From DASZVP01 sp035546935 (GTDB taxonomy: Bacteria; Patescibacteriota; Saccharimonadia; Saccharimonadales; UBA4665): DNA of 64,000 nucleotides. The position numbers and the translations under genes are program-made. Under the pieces are notes generated by a model. That model had not been told where the DNA came from, ran no database searches, and was given only the letters and a program-made list of their open reading frames with translations. Shown piece by piece: positions 53,153 through 61,784 of the stretch. The first letter of the stretch is position 1, and each line of letters begins with the position of its first letter. The stretch covers positions 672,518 through 736,517 of the forward strand of contig DASZVP010000002.1 in the NCBI GenBank assembly GCA_035546935.1, in the 5' to 3' direction.

Positions 53153-53365
53153 TTACCTAGTCGTGACACGCTTGCGGCGGCGTGAAATAGAGCCTCCTAT
53201 TGCTCCGTAATAGCTGGCGCGTTTACGGCCCTCTTCGCCGGCCGCGAAGCCGCCGGTCGTGCCTTTCTTGCCACCCATGCGGCCAATACGAGCATAAAAG
53301 TCTGACCCGTGTTTGCGCTTATTTTTCTTGGCGGCTAAGCGGCCGCCGGTAGTTGTTCCAGCCAT
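53153..53365 (-). CDS. KGG-motif small basic protein B
   Basis: 70 residues, a paralogue of the protein at 52812: AGTTTGGRLAAKKNKRKHGSDFYARIGRMGGKKGTTGGF then AIGGSISRRRKR. It is more Arg/Lys-rich at its C-terminus. AGGAGGG lies upstream. Two CATAAGC sites (53388-53394 and 53398-53404, minus strand) precede it, with no clear -35. Its likely role is stress-related, inferred from the family only. Confidence 0.8.
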   Translation of the reverse strand: MAGTTTGGRLAAKKNKRKHGSDFYARIGRMGGKKGTTGGFAAGEEGRKRASYYGAIGGSISRRRKRVTTR

Positions 53366-53438
53366 AGCAAACCCTCCTGCTTAACCTGCTTATGTTAGCT
53401 TATGGAGCTGAGTGCGGTCTGTGAGATTTGTAACTAGT

Positions 53439-54119
53439 TTACTTTTTGGTGGTCGAAGGCGTAGTAGCCGTGCTGTTATTGAACGTCAGCGGTGCTACCA
53501 AAATGATCTTGTTAGTGCTGGGGCGATACAAAATCGCTTCGCCGGCCTTAACGTACATGAGAACTCTGTCACCATTTTGGGCGTTGGTAAAGAAGGCAGA
53601 CTGCTTCTTAGCAGCTGCTGCATCGGTGACATTGGCAATGGTTGGCGTTTCACCGCTAGGCAGCTGAATGAGTTTGGCGACCTTGGCAATTAAGGCCTGT
53701 GTTTGTTTCTGAACGGTAATTTGCGGATTATTATTAAGGGCATTAACTTGATTCGTCAGATTGGTGTTGTCGCTGTGCAGCATCCAAGCCCAGAGACCCA
53801 AAGCCACGATAATAATCAGCAGCACGGCCTCAAAGATCACCCGGCCAACATTACCGCCTTTCGATCCAACGCTTTTAGCGGCTGCGGGTGCTACAGCATC
53901 TGGTTTTGCGGTTTCAGTTTCGTTATTCATGGACTCCTCTTCTTCAGTTTGATTTTCCATTGGGGTTTCATCAGCCGGTGATGGCTCGTCGTGATTTTCG
54001 TCGGCCACTGCAACAGGGACTGATTTTGGCTCACCCACCGTATTGCTTGGCTTACTGGTATCAGTCACTGCGTCAAAATCTTCATTTTCCGACGGCCACC
54101 GTTGATTATCATCTGCCAT
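53439..54119 (-). CDS. Membrane-anchored protein with acidic cytoplasmic N-terminus
   Basis: 226 residues. About 90 acidic, Pro/Glu/Thr-rich cytoplasmic residues precede one helix (VIFEAVLLIIIVALGLWAWML). A short coiled segment rich in Asn (NTNLTNQVNALNNN) follows, then an outside domain ending in a Thr/Ser tail. The DAAAAKKQSAFFTNAQNGDRVLMYVKAGEAILYRPSTNKIILVAPL region is a pattern I associate with conserved CPR membrane proteins of unknown function. It has its own promoter and GGGAGGG 11 bases before the ATG. It is immediately downstream of giant gene 3. Confidence 0.65.
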   Translation of the reverse strand: MADDNQRWPSENEDFDAVTDTSKPSNTVGEPKSVPVAVADENHDEPSPADETPMENQTEEEESMNNETETAKPDAVAPAAAKSVGSKGGNVGRVIFEAVLLIIIVALGLWAWMLHSDNTNLTNQVNALNNNPQITVQKQTQALIAKVAKLIQLPSGETPTIANVTDAAAAKKQSAFFTNAQNGDRVLMYVKAGEAILYRPSTNKIILVAPLTFNNSTATTPSTTKK

Positions 54120-54145
54120 AGCTCTCAGAACCCTCCCGTTTTCTT

Positions 54146-54183
54146 GCTTATGTTAATTGTATCAGTCTCAACAGATCGGTCAA
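54146..54183 (-). promoter_or_regulatory. Promoter with CATAAGC element, anchored protein
   Basis: TTGACC (54178-54183), 16-base spacer, TG-A-TACAAT (-10 at 54156-54161), then TAA and CATAAGC (54146-54152) at the expected transcript start. Combined with the similar sites elsewhere, this is one of the clearest members of the CATAAGC set. Confidence 0.65.
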
Positions 54184-54208
54184 GCAGTTGTTTCTTTTTC
54201 ACAACGGC

Positions 54209-57200
54209 TTAGCGTCCAATGATTGTTATATACACTGTAGTGCCGTTAGGAGCAAAAACTGTTGTGTCGGCAGCCGCACAGTTCCCCAAGCCACTACAGC
54301 CAGGATAGTTAATGCCTATCACGGCTGAAGCTGTAACTGAACTGTTGGTCACTGATCTAATACTAGCCAGTGGAGCGCTGATTTCGTTGGTGCCGCCAAC
54401 TGCTGTAGCTTGAGCCGAAAAGATAGTAGAGAACAAGCCAGCTGGTAAGGAAAGCGTTAGCAGGCCCGATGTCGTTGTGCCCGATCCAGTCCAAATAATA
54501 TTACCGCCACTTTCCAGTGTATTACCGTTGTAGACCGCTTGGATCTCCTGCGCCTGCCAGGTTGCGTTACCAGAAGCATCAGCCGTCAGCACGTAACCGG
54601 CCGTGGCGCTGGTGCCAACCCTCAAGGCTGAAACGCTGGTCGAACCTAGGCTGGCACTGCCGCTGACTGTCAGACTGCCAAGTGTGCCGAGGCCGGTAAT
54701 GTTGCCGTAGCTGCCGCTGCCCAGATCAGCGTTGCTGATTGTGCCGTCGAGGATCATGGTGCCGGTCACCTTGCTTGTGCCGATGGCCGTCACGCCGGTG
54801 CCGTTGATAGTAACGTCGCCGCTGATGGTGGTAAAGGCGGGAGTGCCGGCGTTCGAGAGCAATAACTGCCCGTTGGTGCCGGTTAACTGGCCGATAGCCG
54901 AGGTGCTGGAAGCGTACAGAACACCGTTGGCAGTAAAGCTGGTCAGACCGGTTCCGCCCTTATTGGTGGTCAGCGTACCGGTGACGTCAGCCGTACCGAG
55001 GTTCGGCGTGGCGCAGGTCAGATTGCCGTTGGCGGCAATACTGCGGGCAAAGGTGTTGGCGCCACAGCCGGTTGGTGTGGCCTGTAGTGCGGTAGCCGTA
55101 GTGGCGTTGCCGGTTAACGCACCATTGAAGGTGGTGGCAGTAATGGTGCCGCCATTAGTGACATTGCTGCTGGCCAGATCCAGGGTGCCGGCAGCGCCGA
55201 AGGTCAGCCCGGTAACGCCGCTCAGAGCGCCAGCACTGACGGTTAAGCCGTTAATAGTGCTGCCGACAGCCAGCGTGCCATCAATTGTTAAGTTCGTGTT
55301 GACTCCGGCATGCGAGTTGCTTAGATCAATATTGACATTGGAGGCACCCAGATCGGCCGCGGCACTTGGTAAATTATTTGCAGCAATTGCCAAACAACTC
55401 AGGGTGCCGCTAGCGTTGATGGCAGTTGCAAAGCTGTTGGCACCACAGTCTGCCGGATCGGCAGCCAAGGCAGTAGCGGTTGAAGCATTGCCGCTGAGTG
55501 CCCCGTTAAAGGTGGTAGCCGTAATACTGCCCGCCCCTGTAATATTACCACCGCCTAACGCCAGGTTTCCGGAAGTGAAAGTGATGCCTGTAACACCACT
55601 CAGCGCACCGGAAGTGATGGTTAGGCCGTTAATAGTGCCGTCTGTTACAAGGTTAGTGTTAAAGCCAGCGTGTGAGTTGCTGAGATCGACTGTAACATTG
55701 GCGGCTCCTAAGTCAGCAGCGGCATTAGGCAGATTATTGGCGGCGATTGATATACAGCTCAAGGTACCGCTAGCGTTAATAGCAGTAGCGAAGGTGTTGG
55801 CTCCACAGTCGGCTGGATCAGCTGCCAGGGCGGTAGCGGTGGTGGCGTTGCCTGATAGTGCGCCATTAAAGGTTGTGGCTGTCACCGAACCAGCGCCAGT
55901 AATATTGCCACCACCCAGTGCCAAGTTTCCTGAAGTAAATGTAATTCCGGTAATGCCGCTTAAAGCACCGCTAGAGATAGTTACACCGTTCACTGCCCCG
56001 CTGCCGATGGTGACACCGTTGTAAGTGCCGGCGGTGATGGTGCCGTCGAGGACTAGATTTGTATTAAAGCCAGCATGGCTGTTACTGAGGTTAAGATTGA
56101 CGTCAGCGGCACCAAGATCGACCGCTGCATTCTGCAAATTACTGGCCAGCAAGTTACCGGTGATGTCCGCCGAACCGACATTGACGTGAGCGCAGGTCAA
56201 AGCGCCACTGGCCACAATGCTCTGAGCAAAAGTGTTTGCCGCACAGTCTGCAGGGTCAGCTGCCAGCGCCGTAGCAGTTGTAGCGTTGCCGCTTAACGCA
56301 CCGTTAAATGTCGTGGCCGTTACTGAACCAACACCGGTGATGTTACCGCCGCCCAAGGCTAGATTACCTGAGCTAAAGGTGATGCCGGTTACGCCGCTCA
56401 AGGCGCCACTGGAAATGGTCAGGCCATTCACGGCGCCGGAGCCAATCGTCACACCGTTGAAGCTAGTGCTGATAATTGTTGCGCCGTTGATGGTGCCGTC
56501 AGTGATCAGATTGGTGTTAAAGCCAGAGTGAATGTTGCTGAGGTCCACCGTGATATTGGCAGCTCCAAGATCGGCACCGGTGCTTGGTAAATTGTTGGCA
56601 GCGATTGAAGCACAACTTAAAGTGCCGCTGGCATTAATGGCGGTAGCAAAACTATTGGCCGCACAGTCTGCCGGATCGGCAGCCAAGGCTGTAGCTGTGC
56701 CAGCATTGCCTGAAACGTTGCCGGTGACATTGCCGGTCAGGGCGCCGGTGAATGTAGCAGCACTGACTGTACCATTAAGAGTCAGGTTTGTGACGTGACC
56801 AGCGTGGTTGTTGCTTAGGACGACATTAATGTCGACATTTCCCAGATCAGCTGCGGCGTTTTGGAGGTTGGTAGCAAGCAAATTACCTGTTACTGCAGCG
56901 CTAGCCAAGTTAACGTTCGAACAGGTCAGATTGCCCCCTGTGTCGATAGTTGTAGCAAAAGTATTAGAAGCACAATCCGTCGGATTTGCTGCCAGCGCGG
57001 TCGCCGTGGAAGCATTACCGGTCAGATTACCGCTGAAGGTGGCGGCCGTGATAGTGCCGTTGGTGGTCAAATTAGTAACGTGGCCAGCGTGCGAGTTACT
57101 CAAAATTACGTTCACGTCGGCATTCCCTAGGTCAGCGGCAGCGTTCTGCAAGTTGCTGGCCAACAGATTGCCGGTGATGTCGGCTGTGCCCACATTGATG

Positions 57201-60200
57201 TTGGCGCAACTAAGATTGCCACCCGCATCAATACTTGTCGCAAAACTGTTTGAAGCACAGTCGCCGGGGTTGCTAGCCAGAGCTGTGGCCGTTCCGGCGT
57301 TGCCGGACACGTTGCCGGTAACGTTACCGGTTACGTCGCCGTTCACGTTTCCAGTAACATTGCCGGTCAAAGCGCCCTGCAAATTGGTAACAGTAAGCGT
57401 TTGGGTGCTGTCGTCATAAGTTAAGCCAGCATCACCACCCAGGGTGCTGCCACTATTAAAGAAGGCGATTTGACCGATCGTGCCGGAACCAGTAATGCCA
57501 CCACCGCTGGCACAACTGCCCCAAACTGGAGCCACGCCAGCACCGTTTGATAGCAGACAGGCACCGCTAGCCGTGTCGGCCAGTGCGCTAATTGCGCTGG
57601 TACCGTTGCCGATTAATATACCACCAGCCGTCAGGCTGCCGGCGCCTGTGCCACCGCGCGCTACACCCAGCGTGCCGCTGGTCAAGATAGACGTGCTGGC
57701 AGTAACATTTTGCAGAACACCGCCAGAAGTAACGACCGAGTTGCCGCCAATTGCTAATGAATTGGCCGACAGAACACCGTTTAAGGTTAAGTTTGTAACG
57801 TGGCCAACATGATTGTTGCTCAACACCACATTGATGTCGGCATTACCCAGATCTGCAGCGGCATTTTGTAAATTACTGGCCAGCAAGTTACCCGTGATAT
57901 CGGCCGTACCGACATTAACATTGGCACATGTTAGGTTGCCGCCGGCATCAATACTTGTCGCAAAACTGTTTGAAGCACAGTCGCCGGGGTTGCTAGCCAG
58001 AGCTGTGGCCGTTCCGGCGTTGCCGGACACATTGCCGGTGACGTTGCCTGTTACGTCGCCAGTTAGATTACCGCTGAACGTAGCAGCACTAACGGCGCCG
58101 TTAATTGTCAGATTCGTGACAAAGCCAGCGTGCGAGTTACTCAGATTGATAGCAACCGTGTTGGCGCCGAGATCTGCAGCTACACTTGGCAAATTATTGG
58201 CGGCGATCGAGGCACAGCTCAAGGTGCCGCTGGCATTAATGGCGGTAGCAAAACTATTGGCCGCACAGTCTGCCGGATCGGCAGCCAAGGCTGTAGCTGT
58301 GCCAGCATTGCCTGAAACGTTGCCGGTGACATTGCCGGTCAGGTTAGCTGTCACGCTACCCCCACCAATTGCGACGCCATTAAAGGCCGTGCTGGTAACA
58401 GTCGCGCCGTTGATTGTGCCAGCGATTAAGGCGCCGTCTAAGGTCAGATTAGTGACGTGGCCGGCATGTGAGTTGCTGAGATCGACATTGATGTCAGCAT
58501 TGCCCAAATCGGCCGCAGCGTTCTGTAAATTACTGGCCAACAGATTGCCGGTAACCGCCGTTGTACCCAAATTAACATTGGAACAGCCCAGATTACCGCC
58601 CGCATCAATGCTTATAGCAAAGCTGTTGGCGGCGCAGTCGGATGGATCAGCAGCCAGAGCTGTGGCCGTGCCAGCACTACCAGAAACATTGCCGTTTAAG
58701 TTACCGTTAAAATTGTTGGCTGTGACATCTCCGCCTAAGAGAGATAAATCTTTACCGGTGGCCAGCTGCAAGGTCGTACCGCTCTGGTTCAGCCAGGAAT
58801 CGCCTAAGACGCCGCTGCTAGTAAATAGCGCAATGGTGTCGGTTGTCCCGGAACCTGTAATGCCGCCGCCGGCTGCACAGCTGCCCCATTGCGGGGCGGC
58901 ACCGACGCCGCCGCTGATGAGGCAAGACCCAGTTGCCACATCGGCCAGTTTAGCCAGAGACGTGGCGCCCGAAGCGTACAGCAAATCACCCGTGGAATAG
59001 CTTGATAAGCCGGTGCCGCCCCGCGCCACGCCCAGCGTACCGCTGGTCAGAATAGCTGTGCTGGCGGTGACATTTTGCAAAACTCCACCAGAGGTAATGA
59101 CCGAGCTGCCATTGACGGTTAGGGAGTTAACCGAAACTGCACCGCTAAAGGTCGGGGCGCTAACGACATCGAGCGTGTTTGTGGTAAAGCCGCCGCCGGC
59201 GGTACCGCTGATAGTACCAGTTAGATTGCCACTGCCGGTAAAACTAAGCGCGCTGTTGCCCTGGGCCGCCGTGTTGGCGCCCGAACCATAGACTACGCTC
59301 AATGTTGGGTTAGAGGCGGTGCCGCCCACACTCAAACTGGGGTTGGTGGCGCCGACAGACTGCACATAGGCGCCGGTGGTGTTAGTGCCCAGAGCCACTA
59401 AAGCACAGGTCAGATTACCTTGGGCATCAATGCTTTGGGCAAAAGTCGTGGCTGAACAGTCGCTTGGATTGGCCGCCAAAGCTGTGGCCGTGCCGGCGTT
59501 GCCGGAAACATTACCAGAGACATTACCTGTAAGTGGACCACTAAAGCTGCCTGCCGAAACGCTGGTAAAGCTTGGCGTACTGCTAACCGCCAATGTGGTG
59601 GTTGTAAAGCCTCCGCCGGCCGTGCCACTTAGGCTACCAGTTAAGTTACCGCTGCCGCTGAAGGTCAGTGCTGTGTTGCCTTGCGCAGCAGTATTTGCAC
59701 CAGATCCATATATAACGCTCAGTGTCGGCACGCTGGCTGTACCGCCAACAGTTAAGCCAGTGGTGCTACCAAGAGATTGGACATAAGCGCCGGAGGTATC
59801 CGTACCCAAAATGACTGCGCCGGTCGAAAGCACACCGCTGCCGTTGGCATGCACCACCCCGGCTGGCGATAGGTCGGTGAACTGAATCGTGCCCGAGCTA
59901 ACAACGCCGGTAGCGGCCGTAATGGCTCCGCTGTTATTGACAGCGAATGCTCCGCTGCCAATGCTTAAGCTGCCGCCCTGAAGCGCGGCCGTGGTACTAA
60001 TATTGCTGCTGGTAGAGATAGCGCCAAAGCTGCCGCCAATGGATCCGCTAGTCAACGCGCCCGTGCCGGTAATGCTGGTCAAGTTGCCTGTCGTAATAAG
60101 CGTGCCGCTAGTATTTGGCACGCTCAATGTCCGCGTCGTGCCGCTGGCTACACCGCTAAGATCAAACCTAGCCTGCTTGCTGCCATCAGTAGCATTGCTT

Positions 60201-61684
60201 AATGTGAAGCCGCTGTCTTTAAATGACCAGTTGCCGGTTATAGCTTCGGCAACGCCGATTCGTGCCACACCGCTGTTAGCATAGTCAATGGCGATGGTGG
60301 CCGTGCCGGCATTGTCAACCACATTAAAGTCGCTGCCGTTGAAGTCAATACCGGATGCCGCTGCAGTTACGGTTGCCCCGCCTTCTTCAACGGCTACGCT
60401 GCCACCGCCGCCAGCTACGGTAGCACAAGCCCAGGCGCTGCCATTCCACTGCAGTATCTGGCCACTGGCACAGCTGCCTAATAATTGCAGGCCCGAGCCA
60501 GTGTCTTCCAGACCAGATCCACTGCTGACGGCTACTTCCAGCGAGTTATTAACAATTTTTGTGCTCGTGCCGGTTTTCACATTTAATGTCAGCACATTGT
60601 TGCTGGTCGAACCGCTCAGACCGAGACCGGCCAACACAGTCGTTTGCGAAACGTTTGTCTGATAATTATTGACTACTGTCGACCCGCCAGCCGCGCCAGC
60701 ACCGGTGCCTGCGCCTGCGCCTGCGCCTGCGCCTGCGTGCTTAATAAGAGCCTGTACTTCTGGGGACAAATTTGCAAAGCTGATGCCGCCAACTGCAATT
60801 TCGTCGGAAGTAACCGGCTTATCGGCGTAGTTACCAGCGATTGCCTGACCCTCAATTGCCTGGTTGGTTATATTAATGACTAGCCCGGACTTGGGCAGTT
60901 GTACAAAAAAGGTGCTCGGAAGATTTAGAGTGGCCGAGCCGTGAAGCTTGCTCAAATCAATTTTGGCCGGCTTGTCGGCGCCTGCAATTAAGTTCAGCTG
61001 CGTATCCTCATTTGTCTTGACGCCATCATTGCGCGCCCGCCAAGGCGCCACCAAAATCGTTGTGAGAATTAATAATAACAGTAGTGCTATCGCCGACATA
61101 CCTATGCGTTTGCTACCACTACCTCTGTTATTTTGGCGTCTGCTCTGCCACCATGCTCCAAAACCAGACATGTAAGCACCCAGGGACTGCCGCGGTGCAC
61201 GATAAACAGTACTGGCATGACGCGCCTCACTAGCTATAGCGGGCCGTAATTGCGGCATTTTAGTGCGTACTGCCGTTTTAGCTCCAACTTTGGTCACTGG
61301 CTGCGCCACCTTAGGGGCAGTGCTTTTGCGTTCTAAGCGCGTCACATACTCGCTGACCGCCATCGTGTCATACATACGGCGCCCGCTGGCATCACGCAGC
61401 GGTTTAAGTTCCCCTTGATGTTCTAAACGCCTGACAGTTGAAGCTGAAACGCCAAGCGCCTTTGCAACCTCAGTGGTGGTCATCGGCTGCATCTGCTTAA
61501 AGCGCAGCAAATCAGATTCGTTAAAGTACCGATTCTTACCATCTAATCGGTGAGCAGTGATTCTTCCAGCTCTTTCCCACCGGCGAATGGTATCAATTGA
61601 AACTCCCAGGTATTTGGAAGCCTGACCAATGGTGACGTGTAGGTCACTATTTAATTCAGTTTGAGTTTCAAATTGTTTTCCCAT
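54209..61684 (-). CDS. Giant membrane protein 3 with tandem N-terminal HTH domains (2491 aa)
   Basis: Residues 17-65 (VTIGQASKYLGVSIDTIRRW...RYFNESDLLRF) and 68-118 (TTTEVAKALGVSASTVRRLEHQG...RRMYDTMAVSEYV) are two MerR/excisionase-type helix-turn-helix domains with intact recognition helices. A basic linker leads to one membrane helix (about 194-214, GMSAIALLLLLILTTILVAPW). The remaining roughly 2,270 residues are outside. They comprise a short folded part, an Ala-Gly hexamer-repeat linker, then many copies of a unit with LTGNVTGNVSGNAGTATALA, DPADCAANSFATAI and NSHAGFNTNL. A unique C-terminal domain (about 120 residues) ends NGTTVYITIIGR. The layout is that of a CadC/ToxR-like membrane-tethered regulator, but with a tail-fibre-like exterior. 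The ATG lies in a CATTTTG/CAAAATG hairpin without a ribosome binding site. Confidence 0.88.
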   Translation of the reverse strand: MGKQFETQTELNSDLHVTIGQASKYLGVSIDTIRRWERAGRITAHRLDGKNRYFNESDLLRFKQMQPMTTTEVAKALGVSASTVRRLEHQGELKPLRDASGRRMYDTMAVSEYVTRLERKSTAPKVAQPVTKVGAKTAVRTKMPQLRPAIASEARHASTVYRAPRQSLGAYMSGFGAWWQSRRQNNRGSGSKRIGMSAIALLLLLILTTILVAPWRARNDGVKTNEDTQLNLIAGADKPAKIDLSKLHGSATLNLPSTFFVQLPKSGLVINITNQAIEGQAIAGNYADKPVTSDEIAVGGISFANLSPEVQALIKHAGAGAGAGAGTGAGAAGGSTVVNNYQTNVSQTTVLAGLGLSGSTSNNVLTLNVKTGTSTKIVNNSLEVAVSSGSGLEDTGSGLQLLGSCASGQILQWNGSAWACATVAGGGGSVAVEEGGATVTAAASGIDFNGSDFNVVDNAGTATIAIDYANSGVARIGVAEAITGNWSFKDSGFTLSNATDGSKQARFDLSGVASGTTRTLSVPNTSGTLITTGNLTSITGTGALTSGSIGGSFGAISTSSNISTTAALQGGSLSIGSGAFAVNNSGAITAATGVVSSGTIQFTDLSPAGVVHANGSGVLSTGAVILGTDTSGAYVQSLGSTTGLTVGGTASVPTLSVIYGSGANTAAQGNTALTFSGSGNLTGSLSGTAGGGFTTTTLAVSSTPSFTSVSAGSFSGPLTGNVSGNVSGNAGTATALAANPSDCSATTFAQSIDAQGNLTCALVALGTNTTGAYVQSVGATNPSLSVGGTASNPTLSVVYGSGANTAAQGNSALSFTGSGNLTGTISGTAGGGFTTNTLDVVSAPTFSGAVSVNSLTVNGSSVITSGGVLQNVTASTAILTSGTLGVARGGTGLSSYSTGDLLYASGATSLAKLADVATGSCLISGGVGAAPQWGSCAAGGGITGSGTTDTIALFTSSGVLGDSWLNQSGTTLQLATGKDLSLLGGDVTANNFNGNLNGNVSGSAGTATALAADPSDCAANSFAISIDAGGNLGCSNVNLGTTAVTGNLLASNLQNAAADLGNADINVDLSNSHAGHVTNLTLDGALIAGTINGATVTSTAFNGVAIGGGSVTANLTGNVTGNVSGNAGTATALAADPADCAANSFATAINASGTLSCASIAANNLPSVAADLGANTVAINLSNSHAGFVTNLTINGAVSAATFSGNLTGDVTGNVTGNVSGNAGTATALASNPGDCASNSFATSIDAGGNLTCANVNVGTADITGNLLASNLQNAAADLGNADINVVLSNNHVGHVTNLTLNGVLSANSLAIGGNSVVTSGGVLQNVTASTSILTSGTLGVARGGTGAGSLTAGGILIGNGTSAISALADTASGACLLSNGAGVAPVWGSCASGGGITGSGTIGQIAFFNSGSTLGGDAGLTYDDSTQTLTVTNLQGALTGNVTGNVNGDVTGNVTGNVSGNAGTATALASNPGDCASNSFATSIDAGGNLSCANINVGTADITGNLLASNLQNAAADLGNADVNVILSNSHAGHVTNLTTNGTITAATFSGNLTGNASTATALAANPTDCASNTFATTIDTGGNLTCSNVNLASAAVTGNLLATNLQNAAADLGNVDINVVLSNNHAGHVTNLTLNGTVSAATFTGALTGNVTGNVSGNAGTATALAADPADCAANSFATAINASGTLSCASIAANNLPSTGADLGAANITVDLSNIHSGFNTNLITDGTINGATIISTSFNGVTIGSGAVNGLTISSGALSGVTGITFSSGNLALGGGNITGVGSVTATTFNGALSGNATTATALAADPADCAANTFAQSIVASGALTCAHVNVGSADITGNLLASNLQNAAVDLGAADVNLNLSNSHAGFNTNLVLDGTITAGTYNGVTIGSGAVNGVTISSGALSGITGITFTSGNLALGGGNITGAGSVTATTFNGALSGNATTATALAADPADCGANTFATAINASGTLSCISIAANNLPNAAADLGAANVTVDLSNSHAGFNTNLVTDGTINGLTITSGALSGVTGITFTSGNLALGGGNITGAGSITATTFNGALSGNASTATALAADPADCGANSFATAINASGTLSCLAIAANNLPSAAADLGASNVNIDLSNSHAGVNTNLTIDGTLAVGSTINGLTVSAGALSGVTGLTFGAAGTLDLASSNVTNGGTITATTFNGALTGNATTATALQATPTGCGANTFARSIAANGNLTCATPNLGTADVTGTLTTNKGGTGLTSFTANGVLYASSTSAIGQLTGTNGQLLLSNAGTPAFTTISGDVTINGTGVTAIGTSKVTGTMILDGTISNADLGSGSYGNITGLGTLGSLTVSGSASLGSTSVSALRVGTSATAGYVLTADASGNATWQAQEIQAVYNGNTLESGGNIIWTGSGTTTSGLLTLSLPAGLFSTIFSAQATAVGGTNEISAPLASIRSVTNSSVTASAVIGINYPGCSGLGNCAAADTTVFAPNGTTVYITIIGR
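56622..58343. repeat. Exact long direct repeats inside giant gene 3
   Basis: A 120-base stretch at 56622-56741 is identical to 58224-58343. A separate 86-base stretch at 57225-57310 is identical to 57945-58030, exactly 240 codons apart. These allow in-frame deletion or duplication of repeat units. Confidence 0.9.
60708..60737. repeat. Hexanucleotide tandem repeat (CCTGCG)5 in giant gene 3
   Basis: Five copies of a 6-base unit encode an alternating Ala-Gly linker not far outside the membrane helix. Slippage would change linker length by two residues per unit. Confidence 0.85.
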
Positions 61685-61744
61685 TTTGTATTCAAAATGC
61701 TTTTAAATTTTGTACTCTTTCACACATTCGCCCCTGTTAAGAAA

Positions 61745-61783
61745 GCTTATGCATAGTATAGGCTTATGCTAAAAGATAAGCAA
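61745..61783 (-). promoter_or_regulatory. Promoter of giant gene 3 with two GCATAAGC direct repeats
   Basis: TTGCTT (61778-61783), 17-base spacer, TATACT (61755-61760). GCATAAGC occurs in the spacer (61762-61769) and again just after the -10 (61745-61752), 17 bases apart in the same orientation. A protein with two tandem DNA-binding domains could grip such a pair, so autoregulation by the encoded giant protein is possible. Confidence 0.6.
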
Positions 61784-61784
61784 T

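Noticed and set aside
54732..59000. Long plus-strand reading frames opposite the giant genes (for example 54732-56024, 57813-59000, 11578-12351)
   Set aside because: They mirror the repetitive Gly/Ser/Thr/Asn codons of the minus-strand giant proteins, give Pro/Leu/Val/Ala-rich nonsense repeats, and have no ribosome binding sites or domains.
54209..61684. CRISPR array or phage insertion suggested by the regular repeats
   Set aside because: The repeats are in frame, of coding type, degenerate at the DNA level and not separated by equal-length unique spacers. No cas, integrase, capsid or terminase genes are seen.
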